Positions 1 to 12,970 of a stretch of 64,000 nucleotides of DNA are shown here, piece by piece. The notes under the pieces were generated by a model that saw only the letters and a list, made by a program, of their open reading frames with translations, made no database searches and was not told where the DNA came from. Source of the DNA: Sisyra terminalis (Eukaryota; Arthropoda; Insecta; Neuroptera; Sisyridae); the NCBI GenBank assembly GCA_958496175.1, contig OY292277.1:47565050-47629049 (forward strand). The letters are read 5' to 3'. Position 1 is the first letter of the stretch, and each line of letters opens with the position of its first letter. Made by a program: the position numbers and the translations under genes.

Positions 1-1357
1 TCTCTTACATTGGCTTATCATGTTTTTCTTACGTGTTTAGTTGGAAGATTTGTAATGCATGTTTCACAAATAAGTATAATTATTATTTAGAATGCCTGAA
101 ACATTACTGAAGGACATGACGATAGCTCAAAGAACGCGTTCTACGAGTACACCTATAAAACGAACAAGGTGATGGTGTGTGGTAGTCAATATCATATTTT
201 TTTTTTATTATATTTTCGAAATTTACATTTTTTTCCTATCTTTTTCTAGTCGGTTTTAATCACGAGTCTTGTTCTCATATGTTCACGGCATTTTTTTTTT
301 CTTCTAATTATTTTTCGTAAAGTTGGTCAGGCATGATATTATGACTTCAGCATAGGAAATTGACGTAGGCATGAACTGGTGTGTTTAGACTTGGGACTTA
401 GGAATTGAGATGTTTACTTGGAAATTCATGAGTTGAAAATTTCAAGAAAATTTTGAATGAAATTTTTTGCCAATCACAATCGTATGGATTACAAACCGGA
501 TAAAATGTTTGTGGTAACCAAGTCTTAGTGTTATTGTAATATCTCTGGTTAGATTAAATCAGTACCAAAAATTTGGGGTCAATTTGTATCCCTTTTAAGT
601 TATAAATTTTGCGAGAAACTTTCACAAAGTATTAACTTAAGTATCAACTATTATCTAAAGTATTTAAATATTTGTAATAACTAAACATAAATATTTAAAG
701 TTTAATAGTAAGAATATTTCGATGAAAAACTTTTAAACAATATTTTTTTCATGTCAATAAGTTCTAATAATTTCTGTCGAAGATTATTAGGACTAAGAAA
801 ATAAAGTTTAGAAGAAATTGTGAAGAAAAGAAACGATATAGTCAAGCTTAATAGAAAAAAAAACTTTAAGAACAGAAAACTAAGAAATTTTTAAAAGAAA
901 GGGAAGAATTCTAAAAACAGACATATCATTGAATAGGTCTTGAAAAATAATAGCGAAATGGTAAAATATTTTTTTCATTTACATCAATAAATCTTTTTAA
1001 AAAAGTCAATATGTCAAGTATTTTCCTGAACTCAAATTCTCTGGATTTTCCTGCTTCATTGAAATTTGGCTTTTCTCCGGAATTAATTTATTTAATAAAA
1101 TCTTCTCGACAAAAGATTTTGATCAATTTTGTATTAAAAATTTTTTATATTACTTCAAGTAAAGTTCCAATTTCTGACATATAATCTAATGTAATTATTG
1201 TTCTGCGTAAAGGTTTTCTACTTAATAAACCCATTTACGATGATGGTTACATCTTTTTCATTAAAGTATTAAGAAAATTCTGAAATAGTTAATAATTTCC
1301 AAAATTTTTGTAAAGTTCTTTAACTTCCTTAAGTCTCCAGGATTCTTTGGTTACAAA
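1..1357. other. AT-rich non-coding stretch, no gene seen
   Basis: Long A and T runs and stop codons in all frames. I found no exon-like open frame, tRNA or repeat structure before the inverted-repeat cluster that follows. Confidence 0.6.
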
Positions 1358-1417
1358 GAACATAAGAAGACAATTCAGGTTGTTTAAGATCGGTTTTATT
1401 ATTTTATATTTTTTAAT

Positions 1418-1474
1418 ATTCAAATTAGCTACGTTTCGTTACGTATCGTAACTTTATCAGGCTTTTTGTTGAAT
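1418..1474 (-). ncRNA. Hammerhead-ribozyme-like motif, family A copy 1
   Basis: Read on the minus strand it has ATTCAA, the core CCTGATAAAG (canonical CTGATGA with one G to A change), a perfect GTTACG/CGTAAC stem II with ATA loop, GAAACGTA, AGC/GCT closing pairs, then TTGAAT. The outer ATTCAA and TTGAAT pair as distal stem I. The core change suggests this copy is a relic. Confidence 0.5.
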
Positions 1475-1576
1475 CACAAAAAAGATAATATTCAATAAAT
1501 AAATATTAAATAATATTCAAATTCAATAAATAAAGTTTTATTTATTGAATTTAATTTGAAAATATTTTATTTTTGT

Positions 1577-1630
1577 GAATCAAGAAGCCTGATGAAGTTA
1601 CGATACATAACGAAACGTAGCTAATTGAAT
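1577..1630 (+). ncRNA. Hammerhead-ribozyme-like motif, family A copy 2
   Basis: Intact CTGATGA and GAAACGTAGCT. Stem II is GTTA/TAAC with one change relative to the other copies. The distal 5' strand of stem I is altered (GAATCAA instead of GATTCAA), so pairing with TTGAAT is weakened. Confidence 0.5.
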
Positions 1631-1772
1631 AATAAAAATATTAAATAAAAAAAAGACCTTAAATAACCTGAATTGTCTTCTTATTTAAAAAAATAAAAGC
1701 TGAGAACTGAATTTTATCATCTTTTATTTATAAATAAAAATATTTTTTATTAAAATTATTATATTTTTTGTG

Positions 1773-1829
1773 ATTCAACAAAAACCCTGATGAAGTTACG
1801 ATATGTAACAAAACGTAACTAATTTGAAT
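1773..1829 (+). ncRNA. Hammerhead-ribozyme-like motif, family A copy 3 (core damaged)
   Basis: ATTCAA and TTGAAT flank an intact CTGATGA, but the conserved GAAAC reads AAAAC. G12 of a hammerhead core is therefore lost and this copy should be inactive. Confidence 0.45.
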
Positions 1830-1915
1830 ATCAAAAAATATAAAATAAAAAAACCGATCTTAAACAACCTGAATTGTCTTCTTATTTAATAAAAGCTGAG
1901 ATCTGAATTTTATGA

Positions 1916-4519
1916 AAAATAAATACAAAAAACTCCAAATTTAAAAAAAAAATATGTGAAATGGCTTAAAACTGTTTCAATAATTTTTGATTTAGATAGC
2001 ATTTGTTGTATAACTTTTGGGAAATGAAATATTTTTCCGAAAATGCTGATTTTATTTTCTGATGTTTCCAAAGGAATATCGATTTTGTAATTTAGTCTAA
2101 GAAGATATATTGAGACCATTTTTACCAGGACCATTTTTAACAGGAATTTTTGTCAAATTCTCTAATTTTCTTAGGTCTCCAGGGTTGCTTGATTGCAGGG
2201 TACCCTGAATTCCAAGAACCCTCGAATCTCTGATGACCTGAGATCCAAAAAAAATTTTTTTTCCCAAATTTTCTATTTACAAGTACTGCTGTCTTTATGA
2301 TTAGGCCGGAAACTTTTCTGAGAACCACGTATTTTTACTCTGACTTTATATAGATATATTCATGCACAATTTTAAAGTATATGAGGTTTTAAATTTCTAA
2401 CTTCAACATAGAATGTTTTTCTATAGTAATTTCCATTTTTTTATATTTATCTTTTGATTTTTCAAAAGATTAAGTTTCCACGCAGTAATATTCCTGGTCA
2501 GGTTTTTCAAATTTGGGAAGCCCCTTTCTTTCCTCAAAGATTTGCAATTTTCTTTCTTGTTTCTAGTTATTCTTTCATTGTACTCAATATAAGATTTCTC
2601 TTAGATTGTAACTCATCTTAAAAAAAAATTAATTCTCATCATATTAATTATTGGTTTTTCTTCATTAATTATTCTATAGTTCTCCTTTGGCCTCACAATT
2701 ATCGAAATCTCTAGATCCTAATTTTCTTTTGCTCAAAGAAGTATGGATGCTTTTGATCTCAGAAGTAGAACGCTTTAAACATAGAAACTTAGTAAATTTT
2801 TGGAATATTGTGTTTTTTTAAAAATTTGGCCAGAAATTAACTATTTTAAGTGAAGAAAATATTTCCAATTTTAATATTCTTTAGATTGATTTGAGAAAGT
2901 TTTTCATTGTTGATATTTTTAACTTTTTTAACAAGCCAAAAGTTTGAACGAATATATATTTTTTTTGACCAACAAACGATAGATTTCCTTTATTACTATC
3001 TAATAAAAGTCTAATGATTCCAATTTTATAAGTTCTTAAGCACATTATGCATAATTAATTTATACCCTTTTAATAAGACAGCCAAATAATAGTTAAAAAA
3101 TATGGTTTTCAATTTTTGGTATTTTGAAAAAAATAACCGTTTTTTACCTTTAAAATAAATTGTGGTTTTTCAAAAGTAAAACTTCTTTCATTTTATACAA
3201 ACGTTATGACAATTATGACTAATTATATTGGGGACTAGTTGACAAAAATTAGGCCGCGAGCTATGCGTGCCCTTTATAACCGCCACTCGCTTTTGTTCTT
3301 CCCGATCAACCCTCAAAAACTAGCCATTTTTTTTATTATTATCATAAAAATAAATTCTTCAAATATGTCATTTGATGTCACCGTATGTTTCTACTCACAA
3401 TTTTTAAAGCAAACTATTGTCTATGAACATTGTTTTCCCATTGTCTTTATCATATAAAATACATTTGCATGTGGGTTATATATCCTCTATTAAGACACCA
3501 AAAGTGGATGGTTTAAATAATTTTTTCTTTTGTAGAACAAAAAAAAAAAGGGAAAATATTTGGCACAAACTATCATTATAGAGTGAATGTTTTCAATGGG
3601 AATATTTTTCAATAGTTTCATTGGCACATGCCATTCGAGTCCTGCGTTATTTTTCTTGAAAATAATTGAGATGTTGGCAGGTGTGTTTTTGGTAAAATAG
3701 GAATTTTAATTTCTTTGAACTTTCAGCTTTTAGTCATAGCTCCCTCAAAAATTCCATCAATTTGTTACCAACAGTCTTAGTCCTCGCTGAAAATTGGACT
3801 TTGCTTTGATAATCATTGCTTCATTAGAACGAATAAATTATCATACAACTACCATATGTTGACCATGGAGATATTTTTTCAACCTCATTTTTTTGGGTTG
3901 TTTATATTGACATCCATCACACATCAATCAAAAAAACAAAAATTAAACAACGAAAAAAACAATAAAAATAAATGACACAATTTTCCATTTCTATTTCCCC
4001 ATTTAATTTACAGCGATAAAGAATGGATGAAAATTGATAGGTTTTAAGAAATTAACGTTGACATCACAAACAAAACGGGAAATCAAAAAGCTTTTTGATA
4101 TGAGGAAAATTGTCAATCTCATTTTTTCCGAGAATTGATGAGCTTTTTAGTTCTATGAAAAATGAGCTATTATGTGATATTGAATTAGACGTCCACTTAT
4201 ACAATAAACAAATCGGATGCTAATAGTTAGGTCGTAATACATCGATTCTACATTTCTTTTTGTTTGATTGATGACAAGAAAGAAAAATGAGAACATTTAT
4301 GACGAAGTATGTTATGATTTATCTTCATTTAGCTTTGACGTTTATTTTGTTTTGTCGTTTTTTTTTTATAAAAACAAAAATACGCCGAATTTAATATCAA
4401 TAAAATTATTGTCTTCCCTTAATAAATTGTACGTTAAATCCAAAACACTGCATAGCCTTATGTAATATGATCGTAGTGAAACCTACAAATTCAAAATATT
4501 ACTTCTTAAGGGTTAATGA
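1916..4519. other. Non-coding stretch without recognisable gene
   Basis: Mostly A/T-rich. A more mixed patch at about 3230-3310 begins a 72-codon open frame (3239-3457), and another 65-codon frame lies at 4268-4465. Both have runs of Phe/Ile/Lys typical of translated AT-rich DNA and no recognisable domain, so neither is called a gene. Confidence 0.55.
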
Positions 4520-6960
4520 TTTTCCAAAAACAATTTTTTCAACAATTGAAGAACAAAAGCACGTAATTTTCACAAGTATAAAACATAAAGTTTTACACGA
4601 TCAAGAGCGTTTGTAATGGATCAAAACAGATGACAATCGATAGTAAAAAGTCCAATCTTTAAGTTGCGAAGATAAAGCTTCTCAATCAAAATCCTGGAGC
4701 TTTTATTAGGTTATTAAAATCATGTTATGATGTTCAAAGTTGTCCTGATTGAATACAAAACTTCTTCTGCCGCTAAATTCTAGCCTTTGCTCCTTTGCTA
4801 GTCAATTGTTATTTTAAATTGGTTCAATTTGGCTAAGAAAATCAGGAATATGCTTTGAACTATTGGATAGCGACTCATGATTTATGAAATCCTTAAAAAT
4901 TTACTTATCTTTAGACAGTTATCTCAATTATTTTTAACAATTAGTGTTACATGATCAAGAATGTTTACCATGGAAAAAACAGATGACAATCGATGGTCTT
5001 AATCCAGTTTATAAGTTGGATGGATAAAACTTTTCAATCATATTCCTGGAGCTTCAATTAGGTCATCAAAACCATATGAAGTCCTAAGTTGTCTTAATAG
5101 AACAAAAAATTTCTTCTACGACAAAATTCTGGTCTCCATTGTTATTAAAAATTGGTACAAATTGGAAAAGGAGATCTGAAATATGCTTTTATCTATTGAA
5201 TAGCAATTCATAATCCATGAAATCCTTAAAAACTAAGTAACCCGTAAACAATTTTCACAAGTATTATTTACAATTAGTTTTCTATGATCAAGAGTGTTTC
5301 CCATGGACAAAACACATGACAGTCGATGGTGTAATTTCATTGTATAAGTTGAACGGATAAAACTTCTCAATCATACTCCTGGAGCTTCCGTTAGGTCATC
5401 AAAACCATAGGAAGTCCTGGATGTCCTAATGGAACAAATCTTTTTCTACAGCAAAATTCTGACCTCAATTGTTTAAAATTGATACAATTGGGAAAAGGAG
5501 ATCTAAAATTTGCTTTTTAAAACTGGGCAACAGCTCATAGTTCATGAAATCCTTAAAAGCAAACTAATCCTTAAACAATTTTCAAAAATATCTCGTACAT
5601 TTTGTTTTACAGGATCAAGAGTGTTTACCACGGAAAAAATAGATGACAATCGATGGTTCAGTTTCAATGTATAAGTTGAAAGGATAAAACTTTTCAATCA
5701 TACCCCGGGAGCTTTCGTTAAGTCATCAAAACCATAGGAAGTCCTAAGTTGTCCTAATAGAACAAAAAATTCTTCGACAGCAAAATTATGGTCTTAATTG
5801 TTAGTTAATATTAGTACAATTCGGAAAAGAAGATCTAAATTATGCTTTTAGCAATTGGACAACAACTCATGATCCATGATATCCTTAAAAATTTACTTAT
5901 CCTTAAGCAGTTATGTCAATTATTTTTAACAATTAGTGTTACATGATCAAGAGTGTTTACCATGGACAAAATAGATGACAATCGATGGTCCAATTTCAAT
6001 GTACAAGATGGATGGATAAAACTTCTCAATTATACTCCGGGAGCTTTCGTTAGGTCATCAAAACCATAGGAAGTCATAAGTTGTCCTAATAGAACAAAAA
6101 CTTTTCTACAACAAAATTATGGCCTTTATTGTTAATTAAAATTAGTACAATTCGGAAAAGAAGATCTAAATTAAGCTTTTAACAATTGGACAACAACTCA
6201 TGATCCATGAAATCCTTAAAAATTTATTTATCCTTAAACTGTTATCCCAATTATTTTTAACGATTAGTGTTACATGATCAAGAGTGTTTACCATGAACAA
6301 AACAGATGACAATCAACGGTTCAATTTCAATGTATAAGTTGAAAGGATAAAACTTCTCAATCATATTCCAGGAGCTTCCGTTAGGTCATCAAAACCATAG
6401 GAAATCTTAAGTTGTCCTGATGGAACAAAAAACCTCTTCTTCAGCAAAATTCAGGCCTCAATTGTTATTTAAAATAGGTACAATTGGGAAAAGGAGACCT
6501 GAAATATACCTTTAACAATTGAGCAGCGACTTATGATCCATGAAATCCTTAAAAATTAACGAATCCTCAACCAATTTTCACAACTATCTTTACTTTTTAG
6601 TAATTGGTTACTACAATTTTACAATTAGTTTCACATGGTCAAGAGTGTTAATCATGAACAAAACAAATGACAATCGTCTGGTATCAAGTCCAAATTGTAG
6701 TTTGGTAAATTGTTAAATAAAAATCTCTCCACTAAGCTTCTGGAGCTTCTGGCAGACCATAAAAGCCATATGAATTTTAGAGTTATCCTGGTGGAGTACA
6801 CTACCACTTGTACTGCCTTTATTGTGACCTCTACTTGTCAATTTTTCTAAGCAAGTAGTCCAATTTTGGGCAAAAAATATCTGAAATATTTTCTTTATTA
6901 TTGGCCAACGGTTTATTGTAAGAAATATTCTTTTAATCCAACCCTATCACAGGTTAAATC
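4520..6960 (+). repeat. Tandem array, seven units of about 333 bp
   Basis: The anchor GATCAAGAGTGTTTACCATGG (with variants) followed by ACAGATGACAATCGATGG recurs at 4599, 4953, 5286, 5613, 5945, 6276 and 6637, giving spacings of 354, 333, 327, 332, 331 and 361. Each unit also contains GGAGCTTCCGTTAGGTCATC, AACCATAGGAAGTCCTAAG, AAAAGGAGATCTGAAATATGC and CATGATCCATGAAATCC in the same order. The outermost copies are the most diverged and have the longest spacing, as expected when the middle of an array is homogenised by unequal exchange. No open frame is conserved between units. Confidence 0.9.
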
Positions 6961-8750
6961 TTTCAGACAATTGGCTGATTGATATTTTTGTATGGAATCC
7001 ATTTGTTGGCACCTGTTTTTGCGTCAATGTTTGTAACTAAAATATCAAGCGTTTTTTGAAGTCCTTTAAAAGTAAATTAATTATTAAATTTAATTATTAA
7101 GTAATTATTAAACATTTTTTTCAAACGAAACTTTAAATTATTTATTACTTTAAAAGATTTTTTTCCACAACCAAAGTCTATTATTACAAACCCACATTTG
7201 TTTTTTTCAATTCAAAAATCCATGAACCCTCCATTATTATCATTTCACTAGTACAATCTACATTGATTGTAAAAATAATAAATTATTACTTTTCTTAATA
7301 ATAAAAGAACCACATTATGAAATCAGAGGAAAACAAAGAACGCTCCGTTTTAGCTACTAGGTATATAATTTCCGAAACTATAAAATATTTAATTAATTTT
7401 CAACATTTTTTTTTGTCAGAAGTTTTTCCAATGAGAAAATATTTATTTGTAAGCACCACAAACAGAACGCCGTAACGTATCGTTACGGGGAAATTATTTT
7501 TCATTGATGTGCTTACATTTACGTCAATATCTTCCCTTGTGCTAGTCAAAGAAAACATTGCATTCGTTTGTGCTTGATTTATGTAACATCTGCCATTTTT
7601 CCAATCCTGGAAATCAATTAATTTGTCATTGTTATATAGACATTGTTAATAAATTCCTTTTGGCATGTACTACAACATGTCATCTAATTCATTTTTCAAA
7701 TAGAATTCCTGCAAAATCTGTTTTTTTTCCTTTGATTTATAACTTCTTATAAATTCCATAAATGCATTTTAAAAGAGGAAAAACTAGGTTGACATTGATT
7801 AATTTTCCTTCTAGAACTTTTACTTACTCTTTTCCATTTTTCTTCGGTTAATTATGTTAATGTAAATTGTGGATTTCAAATATGATTAATCAAATCTATT
7901 ATCGGTTGCAATTGATGCTTTTTATATTATAACAAAAAAAAAATAAAAAAACTTTCGAAATAATTGGTTATCTACACAAAACTCGGTTACAGTTTGAGCG
8001 GTTTGCATTTGATAATTTTTCTCATACGTTTTGCCAGTAAACTATCACCGTTAGGTTCGAAACCTTTAATTATGTTTTCTAATAAAAATTTTGACTCCTT
8101 AATTTTCTAGCGTTATTTAAATAAATTAATAAATTAAAGTTGTATAGAGTACCTATGTGGATTTCTTGTAGACTTTTTTTAGAAATCCAAAAACAAAAAA
8201 TGATATTAAATCTGTTGGGATCATAAAAGAATAAATTGAAAAATTTTAATGGTAAAATCGATATGGGTATCTCCGAGAATGAAACATATAATTTTGATCG
8301 TATTGCCGAAATATCTGGGCTGAGGAAGATGTGAAGAAAACATTACATTCAAGCCAAGGTGTTATTGAATTTTAGTCAATCTTTTTCGTGTGGAATTGAG
8401 ATTGACAATATTGAGGAAAAGAATTTATTATGAATTTTTTTTAAATATTTTAAATTAAAAACGTAGGCTTATTAATTTGATAAAATTTTTTTATGATTGT
8501 TTTATATAACTTTTGCAACTTGAACGGCGATTTGCACGGTCAAGGAATTGTATGCTGTAAAGTTTTGGAGAATTCTGATGCAAGTCTTTTGAATGACCAG
8601 CTTCAACTATAATGCTTTTCTTCTTTATAAAACTTTATAAAACAATAAACTTTATATATACTTTATAAAACTTTCTTTATTTAACAATTCTCTAAAAGAT
8701 CTAAGAATAAAGCTTTGTTTCTACTGTATTGAGCAGTGATTCTTATAAGC
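6961..8750. other. AT-rich non-coding stretch
   Basis: No gene recognised. Contains simple A/T-rich motifs such as repeated ACTTTATAAA at about 8630-8670. A 64-codon open frame at 7558-7752 has no domain signature. Confidence 0.55.
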
Positions 8751-9196
8751 GGGTCAGTCCAAATAAAGTGGTCCAAAAATAAATGAAATGTTTGCTCGAC
8801 TATTTTTAAAAAAAAAAAAAAATTGTGGGTGCTATCACCCCAACATGTTGGTAGTTCAAATTCACCATTATTTTAATTTTATTGTTTTTAGTTTTTCGGT
8901 GGAGGCCATATTAGTTTTACTAGGCGCAGACATTTTCGCACTTTTAAGGGTTTACGGAAACTTGATTATCTCAGGCCCTATTTGTCTTATCAAAATGAAA
9001 CTAAAAGCAGTTTTCATGAAAATATAAGCTTTATGGCTGTAATAAGATGTTTTCACCTAAATGTAATTCTAAGGGGTGAAATTGCAGCCTAAATTTTTAG
9101 CTCTCATTTGTAAAAACTTCAATTTTCACGGAAAGATTGTGAAGGAAGGGAAAGAGTCTACACGTTAAAACTTTTTTTACCAACAATTAGGTACTA

Positions 9197-9585
9197 TTTG
9201 TATTCAAAAACAAAATTTGAAGTCTGAGACTTTAAGCCTTTTTAAAATAAAAATAACAAAATTTTAAAATTTTCAAAATTTGCAATTTTCTGAGCTCAAT
9301 ATCTCTGGTGGGGGACCAGATAAAAATCTGAAATATCACCTCATTATATTACTGTATGATAGTATTATGCACCTAAAATTTAGAGTTTGAGATTTGACTA
9401 GGAGCAGAAGTATTGTAAGCACAAAACGTCAAAATAATGCATACTTCAGTAGGTGAATATAACCATTTAATATGTGGCATATACATGGCAAAAAGGGCAT
9501 TTTACACAAAACAACATATACTCTGGGCTAACTGTTATTCATATCTTAAATTTAATACATATACTTCTTTCTGAAAGCTAATAAT
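9197..9585 (+). repeat. Left inverted arm of the foldback element
   Basis: Pairs with 9962-10355 on the opposite strand over almost its full length with few differences. The unpaired centre (about 9586-9961) forms the loop. Confidence 0.8.
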
Positions 9586-9961
9586 ATATGTACGTACCCA
9601 TAGTCATCAAGTAATCTTTTTGACAAGCCTACACACAAAATAAAGATCACGAAACTATAAAAAAAATTTACCCAAACTTATATTTTCGTAAAAACAGATT
9701 TGGTGGTAAAAAAATGTTGCCAAAGTGTACTACTGGGAACTTTTGAAGATAACAATTTTTAAACAAAATTTGCTCGACTTAGCACAATAAATCAATAAAA
9801 AATTGTATCAATTTTTTTTTTTGGAAAAAAGCATTTTAATATACATAAAGGTAAACTATATATTATATCCGATTGTTCAAAGAAAAATTGTATGTGATGT
9901 TTTTTAACTGTGTTTAGAAATCTCTTAGCTCTTTGTCGAACACCAAGATTAGTTGATGACT

Positions 9962-10355
9962 TATTATTAGCTTTCAGAAAGAAGTATATGTTTTAAATTT
10001 AAGATATGAATAACAGTTAGCCCAGAGTATATGTTGTTTTGTCTAAAAAGCCCTTTTTGCCAAGTATATGTCACATATGAAATGGTTAAATACATTATAT
10101 TCACCTACTGAAGTATGCATTATTTTGACATTTTGTGCTTGCAATACCTCTGCTCCTAGTCAAATCTCAAACTTCAAATTTTAGGTGCATAATACTATCA
10201 TACAGTACTATAATGAGGTGATATTTCAGATTTTTATCTGGTCCCCCACCAGAGATATTGAGCTCAGAAAATTGCAAATTTTGAAAATTCCAAATTTTGT
10301 TATTTTTATTTTAAAAAGACTTAAAGTCTCAGATTTCAAATTTTGTTTTTGAATA
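9962..10355 (-). repeat. Right inverted arm of the foldback element
   Basis: Reverse complement of the left arm. After the position matching the left arm's outer part it jumps to a second copy of TACAGTACTATAATGAGGTGA (first copy near 10202). The sequence outside the arm is therefore a re-use of internal sequence. Confidence 0.8.
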
Positions 10356-10466
10356 CAACTATACAGTACTATAATGAGGTGACACCAAAAAAAAAAATCA
10401 GAAAATCTAAAATCTAAAAAAAATAATCAATCGATCAGTGCTGGACCGACTGAATTGGACTGACCC

Positions 10467-12970
10467 AAGCCCTTTTTTTAAATATTATCCACTTGTATTT
10501 GTACTTAATATGTTGATTGTCCTTTTGACTTCTGGTACTGTAAAAAACTCTTTAAATTGATTAATTAACTCTTTTTTTGATAGTATTTATCACTGCTAAT
10601 TTAATGATACCAATCACATGCTATGAACCTGTTAATGTTGTCCTAAATCCTCCACCCTTTTATTACCCTTAATACCTTTGTATTTCGACATTCACCTCCA
10701 ACTGATCTGGTGGCCAAGTTTATAAAGATTTTCTTATACTCCTAGATTGCAGCTACTGCATTCAATATAGTTTGGCTATAGGTAAATGATGTAACTATAT
10801 TCATAGTAGTCCTTTACAGTATTCAGTATAAATCAACATCAGTTCTTCTTTAAGGTAATTCATTCGAAATTCCACTAATTCTATCTGATGAATTCAATCT
10901 CAATTTTGACGATGATAAATCTGAGTTCCTTGAAAATTTCATTTTAGAAAAATTCAATTTAAGAATGATTAATAGTTCACCAGAGTCTACATTTAAATAA
11001 AGTATCTCCATTGATGCAGTTTTCATAATTCATTGATAAAATTGACACTTGTATATGCCTCGTATTTCAGGTACCATAAACTGATAACATTCATAACTAT
11101 TCACTTTTTAAATTGATTACCATATAATTGTTATATATTTGTAAATATTTTGCAAATGGTATTTTTCAATGAAAATGCATTGAAAGATAGCTATAAATAC
11201 TCTGAAGCACGAGCTAAATCTTATAGTTAACTTTCCACTAAAGTTACTGACAATTTTTAAATGTCCTTAAGGTTTATTAAACCGATTGTGAGTAATAATT
11301 TGAATAATTTGTAAAATTGTAAATCGTAATTGATTATAAAATATCAAAATGTCTTGTTGATTTTCGTTTAAATGTGTGCGGTATCTTAAGGCCCTTGTTA
11401 ACACGTCACTTAGCTCTTTATTTAGACCAATTACTACATTATTTTGGCCTTAAGTAAAAATTTTTGAGACAATTTAAACTTCGTACATATTTATGCCCTA
11501 ATTGTTTCGTCTATTATGGCCGAGTTATATTGAAAATGCCGTCGATATACCTACACATTGTTGTTATTATAAAGTCATTTCTGATGCATCTAACGAATGT
11601 ATTATGTAAATAAATATAATGGCTTCCATATATTATTATTAAAACGCTATAAACTCTACGTTTTGGCTTTTTTTTTCCCGAGTCTACAACTTGGTCTTCG
11701 GTTTGGTCGTTTCGATCAAAAACACATTAAATTTCCCACTTGAAAAATTATTATATTTAAACATTAACTTTTATAAATATTTCGTGAGTTTAAAAGGAAA
11801 AAAATACGATTTACAACCAGCTTGGGAAGACGAAAATTTTCGGGCCCCATAGAAAAATTATAAGGTGGATCAAAACTTTTTTTCCAAACCCAACATTATC
11901 GCTGCTATTTAATTCGATAAGAATTCTAATTAAAAGAGAACACAATCGAAAATTCGTTCAAGCCCGAATATTTCGATAGGATAATAAAAATGAGACAGTA
12001 ATCGACGAAGAACAACACTGGAGATATCCAGAGGGTAAAGTGAAATAAGTGAATGTTTAAAAATCACTGCTTGAAAAATAAAGTTTTGATTGGCTGTTGA
12101 AATTATATAGATTTAAAATATATAAAAAAAATAAAACATAAACGGAAATACTTGCGGAGGGGGACATCGTGTCGAGGGTGGGTGAAACAGAGGTCTCATC
12201 ATCTTAAACGGACGATTAAGTTTAATCGACGTTTAATATAAAATATCTTTAAAAATATAATTTTTTTTCAATATTATTATTACTATTATTATAATAACTC
12301 AAACCTCCACACCAACAAAGCTTTCAATTATCAATCAACCAAGTACCATGTTAAAAATTGGCCGCTCTTTTCCAATATCCATACGGATGAAACCATCTAA
12401 AACCGTCTATCCTCATATTACAAAACCAAGTGCTCTGGACGGGGTATATAAAAATTCAAAATGGATGGCTCGATTATGCTTAAAATTATGGTAATTTAAG
12501 TTAAGATTGTAATTTCCATCTGTTCGAGGATTAAAAGTGGTCATTTTTTTCATATTTTTCTTTTCCTTTTTTCGTCAAGTGTTTCGTGCCAGAGAATGAG
12601 ATAGTCGTGGAGACAATGTGAAGAAATCAAATCGTCGATATAGCACATTGGAATTTTTTCCTATTTTTTCCCCCCCATATTTAGTTTTAAATGTGAAATT
12701 TTTGCAACTGGCAAAAATCAACAAAAAACAACGTAAGAATATCGTGTGAGAGGTGCCAATTTGACTTTTAAAAATAATATATACTTTGTATGAACTGTCT
12801 ATGTAATTATTTAAAATTACCGCGTAAATTTAAATTAAAAATTTCAACATTGTAACGAAAAAAAAAATAAATAAAATAGAAGTGAAACGTGATGTGGATG
12901 GAGGGAAAGAAAATGCATTTATTTTTGTTTTTGCTTAATACGACAAATGAACTTACCAAAATAAAGAGTA
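10467..12970. other. Non-coding stretch with a less AT-rich island
   Basis: No gene recognised. The segment from about 11640 to 12760 has more mixed composition than its surroundings (for example around 11650-11720, 12150-12200 and 12350-12440). It could be conserved regulatory DNA, but no specific element can be named from one sequence. Confidence 0.5.

Larger units (their letters stand above)
1358..1915. mobile_element. Cluster of three PLE-like, hammerhead-bearing repeat units (one inverted, two direct)
   Basis: Three copies of a unit of about 150 bp. Copy 1 (about 1364-1505) is on the minus strand. Copies 2 (about 1548-1715) and 3 (about 1735-1915) are on the plus strand. Each carries, in its own 5'-3' direction, GTGATTCAA, then CCTGATGAAG, a GTTACG/CGTAAC hairpin, GAAACGTAGCTAA, TTGAAT, and a tail reading CGATCTTAAAC then CCTGAATTGTCTTCTTATTT. 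Copies 1 and 2 face each other and form a long dyad. The same unit recurs at 30.9-31.3 kb. Repeated terminal units in mixed orientation with a CTGATGA...GAAAC core resemble the pseudo-LTRs of Penelope-like elements. No coding sequence is present, so the family assignment is inference. Confidence 0.6.
8751..10466. mobile_element. Foldback / long-TIR DNA element, about 1.7 kb, non-autonomous
   Basis: The outer ends match in inverted orientation: GGGTCAGTCCAA at the left and TTGGACTGACCC at the right, with GGTCCA a further dozen bases inside each. Inside are two near-identical inverted arms of about 390 bp, at about 9197-9585 and 9962-10355. They share blocks such as GAGCTCAATATCTCTGGTG, GGGGGACCAGATAAAAATC and CTCTGGGCTAACTGTTATTC or their complements. 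The tetranucleotide AAGC lies immediately outside both ends and may be a target duplication. The only open frame, 79 codons at 8788-9027, shows no transposase motif. The superfamily is not identified. Confidence 0.75.

Noticed and set aside
10870..10900. CTGATGA near 10886 considered as another hammerhead core
   Set aside because: No GAAA within a suitable distance and no flanking complementarity. The same applies to CTGATGA near 61412 and CTGATGG near 22337.
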